Assembly: GCF_002127265.1 (NCBI RefSeq) | Contig: NZ_NFUU01000003.1 | Coordinates: forward strand, 1 to 64,000 | Direction: 5' to 3' | DNA length: 64,000 bases | Source: Hydrogenophaga sp. IBVHS1 | GTDB taxonomy: Bacteria > Pseudomonadota > Gammaproteobacteria > Burkholderiales > Burkholderiaceae_C | Shown: one piece after another, positions 53,484 through 62,118 of the stretch | Position numbering within the stretch: the first letter of the stretch is position 1 | Layout of the letters: every line of letters begins with the position of its first letter | Program-made: the position numbers and the translations under genes | The notes under the pieces: generated by a model | Seen by the model: only the letters and a program-made list of their open reading frames with translations | The model's database searches: none | Told to the model about the DNA's origin: nothing

Positions 53484-54206
53484 TCAGTGCGGAACCCGAC
53501 AAACCAGCATCACATTGGCAAAGGGCTTGTGCCCGTTCATGGGCTGGGTCTCCACCACAAAACCCAGGCGCTGGAGTTCGGCCACCCAGTCGGCCAGCGT
53601 GCGGCAGTAGAGCCTGGGCAGGCGATGGCCACGCGCGTAGGTCACCAGGCGGTCCACGCCATTGCAGATGCGGTGGCGCAAGCCGGCACCGGCGTCGCCA
53701 ATGCGGGTGAGGAACACGCCACCGGGCGGCAGCGCCTGCCGGATGCGCGCCAGCACCTCGCGTTGCTGCGCATGGCTGAAGTAGTGCAGCGCGTCCAGGA
53801 TGATGATGGCGTCGGGCCGACCGAAGTCCACCGCGTTCATGTCGCCCTGCTCCACGCGCACCACCGGGTGCTGCGGGCCAAAGGCGCGCGCGGCGCGTTC
53901 CACATCTTTCTGCATCAGCTCCACCCCACGCAGCTGGCGTGGCTGCGGTGGCGGTGCCCAGCCGGCGGGCCATTGGCCCTGCTCGTGCAGCCGCCGCGCC
54001 GCCAGCAGCCAGGCGAACAGGCTGCCCTGGCCACAGCCGAGGTCGAGGTAGCGCCCCCCCTCGGGCAGCAGGCCCAGGCGCAACATCTCGTGAAAGATGG
54101 TGTCGTTGCCCAATTTGCCGCGCGCGTAGTGGTGCGCAAAGTGCCCACTGGGGCGAAAGGTCTGGCTGGCTTCGGCCACCAGCCGGTTGAGGAAGGGACG
54201 GTTCAT
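53484..54206 (-). CDS. SAM-dependent methyltransferase of the pigment cluster
   Basis: 240 residues. The cofactor motif I is YLDLGCGQGSLFAWLLAAR (G-x-G-x-G); DAIIILDALHYFSHAQQREVLARIRQALPPGGVFLTRIG is the following core. A class I methyltransferase of unknown target; xanthomonadins and flexirubin-like polyenes carry methyl or methoxy groups, so methylation of the aryl head is a reasonable guess. ATGA overlap with the deacetylase gene. Confidence 0.85.
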   Translation of the reverse strand: MNRPFLNRLVAEASQTFRPSGHFAHHYARGKLGNDTIFHEMLRLGLLPEGGRYLDLGCGQGSLFAWLLAARRLHEQGQWPAGWAPPPQPRQLRGVELMQKDVERAARAFGPQHPVVRVEQGDMNAVDFGRPDAIIILDALHYFSHAQQREVLARIRQALPPGGVFLTRIGDAGAGLRHRICNGVDRLVTYARGHRLPRLYCRTLADWVAELQRLGFVVETQPMNGHKPFANVMLVCRVPH

Positions 54207-55003
54207 GAAAGGGATCGGACCAGGGTAACGGGATGGAGCTCGCGCTCGGCGATGGTGCGCAGCAGGCGCGGCAGCACGGCGAGGATCACCGGCTGGCCTT
54301 CGGGCGTTCGAGCGCTGTGGCCGTCGTGCATCAGCACGATGTCGCCGGCCACCAGGCGGGTGGCCAGGCGCTGGTACACGCGCTCGGGGTCACCGGTGCG
54401 GGTGTCGTAAGCGCGGCGCGTCCAGGTGGCCAGCGAGAGGCCGAGGCCCTGCAACACCGGGTCGAGGAAAGGGTTGCGCAGGCCGGCGGTGGCGCGAAAG
54501 AAGTGCGGCGCCTGCCCGGTGATGTCGGTGAGCGTAGCCTGCGCCCGTGCAATGTCGCGCCGCATGCGGCCGGGACCGAACAGGGAGAAGGCGTTGCTGT
54601 GTGCATGGCCGTGGTTTTCCACGCGGTGGCCGCGCCGCACGATCTCGCGGCACACCTCGGGATGCCGCTGCGCGAGGTGGCCGATGCAGAAGAAACTGGC
54701 CTTCACGTTCGCGGCATCAAGCAGATCGAGCACGCGCGGCGTGACCTCGGGGTCCGGGCCATCGTCGATGGTGAGTGCGATCTCGCGCCGCTGGGCGGCG
54801 GCTTCGGTCAGGCGGATCAGGTTGGGGCCGAGCAGGCGTGAACTCGGCCACAACCCGGCTCCCGCCAGCAGCGCGTGGTTGGCCACCAGCGCGCCCACCG
54901 CCCACGGCCACGCGGCGGGCACGGCCACCGCGCCCAGCACGGCCGCGGCGTGCACGGCTGCGCTCGCCGAGAGAAAGGGAGAGGGTGTCCAGCGCGCGGG
55001 CAT
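54203..55003 (-). CDS. Polysaccharide deacetylase (NodB-fold) with N-terminal membrane segments
   Basis: 266 residues. Two hydrophobic stretches (SPFLSASAAVHAAAVLGAVAVPAAW and WAVGALVANHALLAGAGLW) precede the NodB domain: EIALTIDDGPDPEVTPRVLDLL (Asp pair), GHRVENHGHAHSNAFSLF (His motif), FFRATAGLRNPFLDPVLQ and DIVLMHDGHS. Removes acetyl groups from N-acetylated sugars in the family. A deacetylase in an aryl-polyene locus suggests a modified lipid or glycan carrier. Start uncertain by a few residues. Confidence 0.85.
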   Translation of the reverse strand: MPARWTPSPFLSASAAVHAAAVLGAVAVPAAWPWAVGALVANHALLAGAGLWPSSRLLGPNLIRLTEAAAQRREIALTIDDGPDPEVTPRVLDLLDAANVKASFFCIGHLAQRHPEVCREIVRRGHRVENHGHAHSNAFSLFGPGRMRRDIARAQATLTDITGQAPHFFRATAGLRNPFLDPVLQGLGLSLATWTRRAYDTRTGDPERVYQRLATRLVAGDIVLMHDGHSARTPEGQPVILAVLPRLLRTIAERELHPVTLVRSLS

Positions 55004-55004
55004 T

Positions 55005-55649
55005 TCAGCGACCGAAATGGCCCACGTCGAGGAAGCGCTCCCACAGCGGCAACCAGGCCGCCCAGTCGTGCCCACCGCTGACGATGTGGCGCGAGGTCGG
55101 CGGGAAACGCTCCGCCACTTGCTGGATGCGCTCGGCGAAGCGGTCGTCGCTGCCGTGGCCGATGAACACCGGCAGGTCGACCGGCGGGCGCTGCAGCCAC
55201 TGCCAGACGCGCAGCTCGGGGTCGCGCAGGTCGGCCTCGGTGGGTCGCCAGCGGTCGGGGCCACCGGCCCGCTCGATCACATTGGTGCTGGGCCGGCTGC
55301 CCGGGTAGGGCGCCAGCAGGCACAGGCCCGCCGCCACGCCCGGCCGAGCCGCCACGTGCGCCATGGCCACCATGCCGCCGAGCGAGATGCCGCCGAGCCA
55401 CACGCGAGCGCCACGCGCCTGCGCTGGCTCGATGATTTCGCGCTGCAGACGCTCCCATCGGTCGACCGCACCGAGCCCCACGCCATCGATGTCCACGCAA
55501 ATCAGATCCAGGGGCAGCGCCCGGCGTTCGATGGCGCTGGCAAAGCCGGCCTCGAACACCGCTTCAGGGCGCATGGCCGCACCGGGCAGCATCACCATCA
55601 GGTGCGGTGCCGAGCCGGACGTGCCCACGGTGCGCAGTGCGGTGGTCAC
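55005..55649 (-). CDS. Alpha/beta hydrolase (possible thioesterase) of the pigment cluster
   Basis: 214 residues starting with a GTG that overlaps the MMPL gene stop (GTGA). Alpha/beta fold: HLMVMLPGAAMRPEA, nucleophile elbow WLGGISLGGMVAMAH (Ser), VFIGHGSDDRFAERI (Asp) and HIVSGGHDWAAW (His). Could free the finished polyene from its ACP or trim the lipid anchor. 1 nt from the deacetylase gene. Confidence 0.8.
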   Translation of the reverse strand: MTTALRTVGTSGSAPHLMVMLPGAAMRPEAVFEAGFASAIERRALPLDLICVDIDGVGLGAVDRWERLQREIIEPAQARGARVWLGGISLGGMVAMAHVAARPGVAAGLCLLAPYPGSRPSTNVIERAGGPDRWRPTEADLRDPELRVWQWLQRPPVDLPVFIGHGSDDRFAERIQQVAERFPPTSRHIVSGGHDWAAWLPLWERFLDVGHFGR

Positions 55650-57976
55650 GGCGCCCGCTTTCTGACGGCGAACGCTGCCGACAGAACCAGCGCGAGCACG
55701 GCACCCGGTCCCACGGTGACACCCAGGGCCTTGAGCACCGGCACCGACGACCAAGCCAGCACGCCGAAGCCGATGGCGGTGGTGGTGCTGGCCACGCCGA
55801 TGGACAGCAGGGTTTCGTCGTCCAGCGTTTCGCCCAGCGCCAGCCGGTCGAAAAACAGCGAGTAGTTGGACCCAACCGCCACGGTGAGCAGCAAGCCCAC
55901 CAGGTGCAGCAGGTGCAGCCGCACGCCGCTGGCATGAAGCCCCGCCACCACCAGCATCACCGCCATCACCAGCGGCAACATCACCCCCAGCAGGCGCGCC
56001 GGGCTTCGCAGCACGAAAGCGAGCACCACGACGATGGCGGCAAACCCCGCCAGCGACAGCAGGATGGCCTCGTTGATGTAGTCGCCGTAGAGCGTGTCGA
56101 ACTCGCCCTTGAGGTCGACGAACAGCGCGCCGCTGCCGGCCAGCGCCATGCGCACTTCGTCCACCGGGATGTCTGCGCCGGGCGTGGGGCGCAGCGGCAA
56201 CAACACGCTCCAGCCCTGCGGACGCTGCAGCAGCAAGGCGTCCACCGCCAGCCCGAGGCCGGTGCCATTCAGGTCCTGCCGCGTGAGGTTGGCAGACGCC
56301 TTTGCGGCGCGCACATCGTCCAGAAAAGGTTGCAGCCGATCGGCAGAAATCGGCGCGTCGACCAGCGCCACCCGCAGGCGCGCGGCGAGCTCCTCCGGGG
56401 TCGGCAGGCTGGCGCGGCGTGCGTTCTGCATGGCCTCGCTTGGCAGGAAGCGCGCCGGCGTATCGAAGCCGCCGATACGGCCTTCTTCCACCAGCCGGCG
56501 CAGCGGCGCGCCCGCCCGCTCGGCCGCCTGCAAGGCACTCTCGCGATCGGGCGCGGTGATCACCGCCATGTAGCGCGCATCGGGCGCACCCAGGTCACCC
56601 CGCAGGCGGGCGTCGAGTTCGCCCTCGGCCTCGGTCACCGTCGAAAGCGCCGAGAGGTTGGGGTACCAGAGTTCGTTGCGGTTCTGCGCCAGGTAAACGC
56701 CCGCCACCAGCACCGCCGCAAGCAATGGCCAGCGAAGCACGCCTGCGCGCTCCACCAGCGGGCGCAACACGCGGCCCTGGCGCGCGCCGTCGTGCAGGTG
56801 CACGCCGGGGCCCGCGAGGTGGGGCAACAGGTAGCGTGTGACGAGCGCGGCCGTGAGCACCCCGGTGATGGCGTACAGGCCCAGCTGTGCCAGCCCCGGG
56901 AAGCCAGAGAACAGCAGCGCGCCAAAACCCAGCAGCGAGGTGAGCACGCCCAGCCGAATGGTGGGCCAGTACTGTTCGCGCCAGGAGCCCACGCCCATGC
57001 GGCCGGACTGCACGAAGTAATAGATGGCGTAGTCGACCGCTTCGCCAATGAGCGCCGCGCCGAAACCCACGGTGATGCCGAACACGGTGCCGTGCACCAG
57101 CCCCACCATGACAATGGCCGCCAGCGTGCCGCTGAGCACAGGCACCAGCGTGAGCAGCAGCAGGCGTGCGCGGCGGTACACGAAGCCCAGGAGGATCGCG
57201 AGGATCACCGAACTCATGATCGACAGCCGCGTCACCTCTTCCTGGATGGTGGCGCGCGCGCGCACCGCAAACAGGCCCGGCCCGGACATCTCCAGCGTGA
57301 GGGCTTCGAGCCCGCTCTGGCGCGTGGTTTGCGCAAAACGTTCCCGGATCAGCTCGACAGCCGCGGCCTGGCCGTCGGTATCGGAGCCCAGCGCGTGGGT
57401 CTGCATGAGCATCATGGCGCGCTCGCCATCGCGCGAGGCCCACACACCCTCAACCTCATTGGGCTGCACGCCGGAGCCCAGGCCCGACACCAGTTCGACC
57501 AGTTCACCGGTGGGGTCCCGCGCCAGAAAGGGTTTGAACAGCAGACCGGCCGAGGAGCTGAGCAGGTCGATGCTGGCGTTCACCGCGTTGCGCAGGCCTT
57601 CCACACTGAAGCGCTCAGGCGCCACCGCGCTGCTGAGCAGGTAGCGCCGATCCAGCAGGAAATCGCGCGCGGCGTCCTGCGCTTCGGGCTCACCGTTCTG
57701 CACCGTGGCAAAGGCCTCATCGCCAGCCAGCGAAGCACGCAGCGCGCGCGAGGCATCGGCGCGCTGCTTTGCGTCGCCACCGGAGATCGACAGCATCAGC
57801 AACCGCGACACAGCGCCCTCGCGCAACTGGTCGACCATCACCGACTGTTCGGCGGTGGGGCGCGACGGCAGGAAGAAAGAGATGTCGGCCGAGAAACGGG
57901 TGTTCAGGAGCAAGACGACGCCCAGCGCCATCGCCGAGAGCCAGATGAACAGCGCGCGCAGCGCAGGACGCGTCAT
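55646..57976 (-). CDS. MMPL/RND-family exporter of the pigment
   Basis: 776 residues, about 12 membrane helices with two large periplasmic loops. Visible signatures are FSADISFFLPSRPTAEQS after the first helix, the sterol-sensing-like block ILAILLGFVYRRARLLLLTLVPVLSGTLAAIVMVGLVHGTVFGITVGFGAALIGEAVDYAIYYFV, and the second helical half AVGSNYSLFFDRLALGETLDDETLLS. Such MMPL proteins move aryl-polyene lipids out of the inner membrane. Overlaps the LolA gene (ATGA). Confidence 0.92.
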   Translation of the reverse strand: MTRPALRALFIWLSAMALGVVLLLNTRFSADISFFLPSRPTAEQSVMVDQLREGAVSRLLMLSISGGDAKQRADASRALRASLAGDEAFATVQNGEPEAQDAARDFLLDRRYLLSSAVAPERFSVEGLRNAVNASIDLLSSSAGLLFKPFLARDPTGELVELVSGLGSGVQPNEVEGVWASRDGERAMMLMQTHALGSDTDGQAAAVELIRERFAQTTRQSGLEALTLEMSGPGLFAVRARATIQEEVTRLSIMSSVILAILLGFVYRRARLLLLTLVPVLSGTLAAIVMVGLVHGTVFGITVGFGAALIGEAVDYAIYYFVQSGRMGVGSWREQYWPTIRLGVLTSLLGFGALLFSGFPGLAQLGLYAITGVLTAALVTRYLLPHLAGPGVHLHDGARQGRVLRPLVERAGVLRWPLLAAVLVAGVYLAQNRNELWYPNLSALSTVTEAEGELDARLRGDLGAPDARYMAVITAPDRESALQAAERAGAPLRRLVEEGRIGGFDTPARFLPSEAMQNARRASLPTPEELAARLRVALVDAPISADRLQPFLDDVRAAKASANLTRQDLNGTGLGLAVDALLLQRPQGWSVLLPLRPTPGADIPVDEVRMALAGSGALFVDLKGEFDTLYGDYINEAILLSLAGFAAIVVVLAFVLRSPARLLGVMLPLVMAVMLVVAGLHASGVRLHLLHLVGLLLTVAVGSNYSLFFDRLALGETLDDETLLSIGVASTTTAIGFGVLAWSSVPVLKALGVTVGPGAVLALVLSAAFAVRKRAP

Positions 57977-58542
57977 TTGACGATCACCGGCTCAATGCTC
58001 ATTTCGGTGCGGTCACCATCGGCTTGCAGGTATTCGATGCCCAGCACCTGCTCACGCACGCCGCTGAGCGTGATGCGCTGCAGCAGCTTGGCGATGCGGG
58101 CGTCGGTGGGCACCAGCGTGAGCACCCAGGCATCCAGCTGGCCGGTGAGGGCGAGCTGGTAGCTGCGCTCCAGCGATGCGCGGTTGCCCGAGAGCGTGCT
58201 GCGGATGCTCTCCACGAACGCCGCCACCTCCGGCCGCTGGCCAAGCTGGATCGACATCCTGCGCCGATCGCGTTCCAGGCTGAGCGTGTCCTTGTCGAGC
58301 ACCATGGTCTCGGGCTTGGGTGTGAGGGTGCGCTTTTCCAGCCGGTCGGGCGCGGTGTAGGTCATTTCGCCCGTGGCGACCACAGGCTTGTCGAGCAGCG
58401 CCAGGTGGCGCTTCTCGACAAACTTCGCCTGGCCCCCGGGGTTGCGGGCGAGCTCGGTCATGAGCTGGTCGATGTCGAAAGCCGCATGCGCCAGGGCGGT
58501 GAAGCCCAGCAGCAGGAGACCAGTGAAAAGGCGTCGGATCAT
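57973..58542 (-). CDS. LolA-like outer-membrane carrier protein
   Basis: 189 residues: signal peptide MIRRLFTGLLLLGFTALAHA then FDIDQLMTELARNPGGQAKFVEKRHLALLDKP, the LolA-like opening, and TYTAPDRLEKRTLTPKPETMVLDKDTL. Proteins of this group carry lipid-linked molecules through the periplasm in aryl-polyene clusters. Start at MIRRL overlaps the acyltransferase stop (ATGA). Confidence 0.88.
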   Translation of the reverse strand: MIRRLFTGLLLLGFTALAHAAFDIDQLMTELARNPGGQAKFVEKRHLALLDKPVVATGEMTYTAPDRLEKRTLTPKPETMVLDKDTLSLERDRRRMSIQLGQRPEVAAFVESIRSTLSGNRASLERSYQLALTGQLDAWVLTLVPTDARIAKLLQRITLSGVREQVLGIEYLQADGDRTEMSIEPVIVK

Positions 58543-59444
58543 GAGCGGTCCCAGAAATCGAAGAAATTGAACCAGTTGTAGGGCGCGCGGCGGCAGAACT
58601 CGCCGAGCCGGTCGGCGTAGGCCTGCATGGCTGCGGTCATCGCGGCGTCGCGCTCGCCTCGCTCCGTGGTCGAAAAATCGGCCAGCGGCTGAAAGTGCAG
58701 TTCGTAGCGGTTGCCACCGAGGTACAGGCCGGCCATGAAGAACACCGGCCGGCGCAGCATGGCCGCCATGCGCCAAGGTCCGACCGGAAAGCGCGCTGGC
58801 GCCCCCAGAAACAGGCATTCTGCCGTGGAGTCGTTCGCCAGCGAGCGATCGGCCAGCATGCCCACAAGACTGCCCGCCTCCAGCCGGTCGCGCGCCTTCA
58901 GCATGGAATCGGGATGGCCGAGTGCGACCACATCGTGCCGCGCTGCCGGGTTGATGGCGTGCAGGATGGCGTTGATCTTGCGCGCGTTCTCTTCGTACAT
59001 GAGCATGGCCACCGGCGCCTGGGCGTGCGTGTGGCCCACGGCGCGCAACACCTCGAAGCTGCCCAGGTGTGCGCCCATCAGCAGCGCGCCGGGCTGGCGC
59101 TGCAGCGCCTCGCTCACCAGCTCGCCGCCGACGATGCGAATGTCGAACAGGTCGAAGCGGTCGTTGAGCAGGTACACGCGGTCGTGCACGGTGCTGGCGA
59201 AGCTGAACACGTGGCGGTAGCCATCGGCCCAGGTGGGTGTGCGGCCCAGCGCGCGTTCGAGGTAGGCGCGGCCATTGCGGCGGGCCTTCGGCGAAAACAG
59301 CACGAAATACAGGGCGATGCCGCGCAGCACGAGGCGGCCGACCGGGCGGCCCAGGCGCAACGAGATCCACACCATGAGGCGCAGCGCACCGAGGTGGCTA
59401 CGCTCCTGCTCGCGCATCCATTCAGGCGTGGGCCCGTGGGTCAT
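58539..59444 (-). CDS. LpxL/HtrB-like acyltransferase of the pigment cluster
   Basis: 301 residues. One N-terminal hydrophobic segment, then VHDRVYLLNDRFDLFDIRIVG and the catalytic LLMGAHLGSFEVLRA (H-x4-E), GMLADRSLANDST and FMAGLYLGGNRYELHFQPLAD, all lipid A late-acyltransferase-like. In aryl-polyene clusters such an enzyme esterifies the lipid anchor. It starts with an ATGA overlap with the dehydratase gene. Confidence 0.9.
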   Translation of the reverse strand: MTHGPTPEWMREQERSHLGALRLMVWISLRLGRPVGRLVLRGIALYFVLFSPKARRNGRAYLERALGRTPTWADGYRHVFSFASTVHDRVYLLNDRFDLFDIRIVGGELVSEALQRQPGALLMGAHLGSFEVLRAVGHTHAQAPVAMLMYEENARKINAILHAINPAARHDVVALGHPDSMLKARDRLEAGSLVGMLADRSLANDSTAECLFLGAPARFPVGPWRMAAMLRRPVFFMAGLYLGGNRYELHFQPLADFSTTERGERDAAMTAAMQAYADRLGEFCRRAPYNWFNFFDFWDRS

Positions 59445-59749
59445 GGCGCGAGCGGCACCAGGTTGCCGCTGGCCACATCGCGGCCGTCGCAGATCACGCG
59501 AAAGCCAATGGCGCCGCGCGGCGTGACCTGCAAGGCGAAGCGCAGCACGGCGCCCGGCCCCACCGGCACGAAGAACTTGGCCTGCGCGACCTGCCACCCG
59601 GCGGTGGCCGGCACACCGTGCAGGCGCGCCGCCAACACCAGCGCCTGGTCGAGCAGCACGACGCCGGGCACGATGGGACGCGCCGGGAAGTGCCCGGCGA
59701 AGGCCGGGTGTTCGACCGGCACGACCCAGGTGAACTCAGCGCTGTCCAT
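59441..59749 (-). CDS. Second hotdog dehydratase (ApeI-like)
   Basis: 102 residues. MDSAEFTWVVPVEHPAFAGHFPARPIVPGVVLLDQALVLAA is the typical FabZ/FabA-like dehydratase, with active-site His in HPAFAGHFP. This pairs with the ApeP-like dehydratase at the other end of the operon; the E. coli system also uses two. Start at MDSAEF overlaps the AMP-ligase stop by 14 bp; GTG one codon upstream is possible. Confidence 0.87.
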   Translation of the reverse strand: MDSAEFTWVVPVEHPAFAGHFPARPIVPGVVLLDQALVLAARLHGVPATAGWQVAQAKFFVPVGPGAVLRFALQVTPRGAIGFRVICDGRDVASGNLVPLAP

Positions 59750-61151
59750 CACCCACCTGCTGGTCGTAGAGCGTCTGCAGCGCCTGCCGCGTGAGCTTGC
59801 CGGTGCTGTTGCGCGGCAGGGCTTCCACCAGCACGAGCGGGCGCGGAAGAAAGATGGCGTCCAGCCGGGGGCGCAGGCCGGCCATGAGGGTGCGCGCATC
59901 GAGCGTGGGGGCCACCACGAAAGCCACCAGGCGCATCACGGCCTCTTCACCTTCGGGCGCATCGGGCAGGAAGAAGGCCGCATCGATCACCCCGGGCAGG
60001 GCCCCGAGCTGGTGATTGAGGTAAGCCAGCGAGGTGCGCTTGCCAGCGATGTTGATGAGGTCGGCGTGGCGGCCGTGCAGCAGGAACCGGCCGTCGGCGC
60101 AGGTTTCGATGATGTCGCCCAGCGGAACGCGGCCTTCGACGTGGCCACCGCTGGCGTGGGTGGTGTCGCCTTCCTGCTCCAGCCGCACCGCCTGCATCGG
60201 CTGCCAGGCCGCGCCGTCCAGCGTGCGCCGGCTGGCCAGTGCCGACGACTCGGTGGAACCGTAAATTTCGTGCACCGGGGCACCGCAGCGCTCTTCGGTG
60301 CGGCGCGCGAGATCGAGGCTGAGCGGCGCCGTGGCCGACAGCACCAGATCGAGCGGCGGCACCGGCAGATTGGAGGCAAGCAACGTGGCGAGGTGAAAGG
60401 GCGTGGTGACCAGCATGCGCGGGCGCGGCGCGGCCTGCAGCGCGTCCACGATGTCCTGCGGGTAGAACGGCTTCCCGCTCGAGAACTGGCAGCCACCGTG
60501 CAGGGCGATGAGCAAGGTGGATTCGAAGCCGTAGCTGTGCTGCACCGGCACCGTGCCCACGATGGTCTGCGGTTGCTTGAGCAACCCAAGCGCCTCGGCT
60601 TCGGCCCGGCCATTGCGCACCAGCTTGCCCCAGGTCTTGCGGTGCGGCTGCGGCAGGCCCGTGGAGCCCGAGGTGAACAGGATGGCCACCAGGCGCTGAT
60701 CGTCGATCTGCGGCATCTCGTGCACGACCGTGCGCGGCAGCGCGGCCAGATCGGGAAACCGGCAGCCCGGCAGACCGGGCACCGCATCGGGTTGTTCGCT
60801 GAGCCAGCAGGAGCCCTTGTAGTCGGCCGCCAGACGTTGCAGCGTCTCCGGCGACTGCGACGAAGGCTGCAGGCTGACCTTGCCCGCCAGCAGGCCGGCG
60901 GCAAACCCGACTGCGAAGTGGTAACGGTCTTCACACAGGTTGAGCAGCCAGCCGCCCGCAGGCAGGTGGTTCGCCAGCGCCTGCGCATCTTCGAGGAACT
61001 CGCGCACGCGCACGGGCCGCCAGGCACGCCAGGCCAGCACGTCGTCCAGTTGCCGGTCGCTGATCAGCGCGGAAGCCGCGCTCACTGGGGTACCTTCGCC
61101 CTGCGGGCTGCGGGGCGAGCTTGCCTGGGAACGGCCCGGCGCGGCGCTCAT
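59736..61151 (-). CDS. AMP-dependent acyl-ACP ligase (ApeH-like)
   Basis: 471 residues of the ANL adenylation fold: P-loop AILFTSGSTGLPQPHRKTWGK, YGSTESSALASR and the catalytic Lys in RNSTGKLTRQAL. Activates the aromatic acid (hydroxybenzoate in this cluster) and loads it on the ACP, as ApeH does in E. coli. Start at MSAAPGRSQ overlaps the COG4648 stop as ATGA. Confidence 0.9.
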   Translation of the reverse strand: MSAAPGRSQASSPRSPQGEGTPVSAASALISDRQLDDVLAWRAWRPVRVREFLEDAQALANHLPAGGWLLNLCEDRYHFAVGFAAGLLAGKVSLQPSSQSPETLQRLAADYKGSCWLSEQPDAVPGLPGCRFPDLAALPRTVVHEMPQIDDQRLVAILFTSGSTGLPQPHRKTWGKLVRNGRAEAEALGLLKQPQTIVGTVPVQHSYGFESTLLIALHGGCQFSSGKPFYPQDIVDALQAAPRPRMLVTTPFHLATLLASNLPVPPLDLVLSATAPLSLDLARRTEERCGAPVHEIYGSTESSALASRRTLDGAAWQPMQAVRLEQEGDTTHASGGHVEGRVPLGDIIETCADGRFLLHGRHADLINIAGKRTSLAYLNHQLGALPGVIDAAFFLPDAPEGEEAVMRLVAFVVAPTLDARTLMAGLRPRLDAIFLPRPLVLVEALPRNSTGKLTRQALQTLYDQQVGDGQR

Positions 61152-61810
61152 GCCGTGGGCGGCGGCGTGGTGCGCGCCGAGCGTTGCACCGATTCGCGCC
61201 GGTAGGCCTGCACGATGTCGGCGATGCCCGGGCGTTCGTGCGGTGGCAGCACGCACAGGCGCCACAGGTGCTCGACCAGAAACATCACGCCGAGCAGCGG
61301 GCCGGTGAGCAGGTTGGCGTGCACCGACCAGATGGCCGGAGGCGCGAAGATGAACAACAGGGTGGACACCAGCGCGTTGGCAAAGAAGAACACCGTCCAG
61401 GCCAGTGTGACGTTGCGCGTGTAGCGCACCTTGCGATCGGAGAGCTCGTGGCCGAAGATGCGCCGCGCCATGCGCGTGATCAGCGCGTCACCGGGGCCTA
61501 GCAGCGACCTCCCAAAGAACACGCCGAGCGCCACATGGATGCCCAGGTGCTGCAGGTAGTAGAGCAAGGGCACGTTGTGGCGCAACTTCGGCCAGAACCA
61601 GGCCAGCATCCCGAGCACGGCCAGCGCACCGACCACCCGCCAGGCCCACTGGGGCAGGCGCCACAACGCCATGAAGAGTGCGGCGATCACCGGCAGCACG
61701 GCCACCGCGGTGTTGAAATCGGCATTACCCCAACCCGCACTCCCCACATGCGCCGCCACCACCCAGGCCGCCATCAGCAGCAGCACGCCCAGGTTGCGCA
61801 GAAGCGTCAT
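61148..61810 (-). CDS. COG4648 membrane protein of the aryl-polyene cluster
   Basis: 220 residues with about six hydrophobic segments (VLLLMAAWVVAAHVGSAGW, AVAVLPVIAALFMALW, VVGALAVLGMLAWF, LGIHVALGVFFGRSLLG, LAWTVFFFANALVSTLLFIF, NLLTGPLLGVMFLVEHLWRL). It is a regular part of aryl-polyene loci and its function is not known. ATGA overlaps with the ACP and ligase genes. Confidence 0.85.
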   Translation of the reverse strand: MTLLRNLGVLLLMAAWVVAAHVGSAGWGNADFNTAVAVLPVIAALFMALWRLPQWAWRVVGALAVLGMLAWFWPKLRHNVPLLYYLQHLGIHVALGVFFGRSLLGPGDALITRMARRIFGHELSDRKVRYTRNVTLAWTVFFFANALVSTLLFIFAPPAIWSVHANLLTGPLLGVMFLVEHLWRLCVLPPHERPGIADIVQAYRRESVQRSARTTPPPTA

Positions 61811-62100
61811 TGCGTGCGCTGGCTGGCGATGTGAGCCGCCAAGGCACGCGGCGAAGCAAAGATCTTCTCGTTGTCTTCGTTGTCCGACCGCATCTGGAAG
61901 CCATATCGCTTGGAGATGACGAGCGAGATTTCGAGCATGTCGATGGAATCGAGGCCCATGCCGTCGCCGTACAGCGGGCCGTCGGGTTCGACCTCGCCGG
62001 GTGCGATGTCCATGTTGAGGGCTTCGATGATCAGGGCCACGACCTCAGGCCAAAGGGCGTCGACGGCTTCAGGGGAAACAGGTTGGGTCATGGAAGTCAT
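61807..62100 (-). CDS. Acyl carrier protein (pigment cluster, ACP 2)
   Basis: 97 residues. The phosphopantetheine site is YGDGMGLDSIDMLEISLV (Ser of D-S-I). Start at MTSM or the second ATG at 62091. Probably carries the growing polyene, like ApeE or ApeF. It lies 18 nt after the ketosynthase and overlaps the COG4648 gene. Confidence 0.92.
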   Translation of the reverse strand: MTSMTQPVSPEAVDALWPEVVALIIEALNMDIAPGEVEPDGPLYGDGMGLDSIDMLEISLVISKRYGFQMRSDNEDNEKIFASPRALAAHIASQRTQ

Positions 62101-62118
62101 TCAGGTTCAAAAGAAGCG

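Noticed and set aside
55607..58162. 851-codon plus-strand frame over the MMPL exporter
   Set aside because: Antisense shadow of the exporter and LolA genes; low-complexity Gln/His/Arg-rich, no signal of coding.
58695..61205. 836-codon plus-strand frame over the acyltransferase and ligase genes
   Set aside because: Antisense shadow; no motif and same compositional bias.
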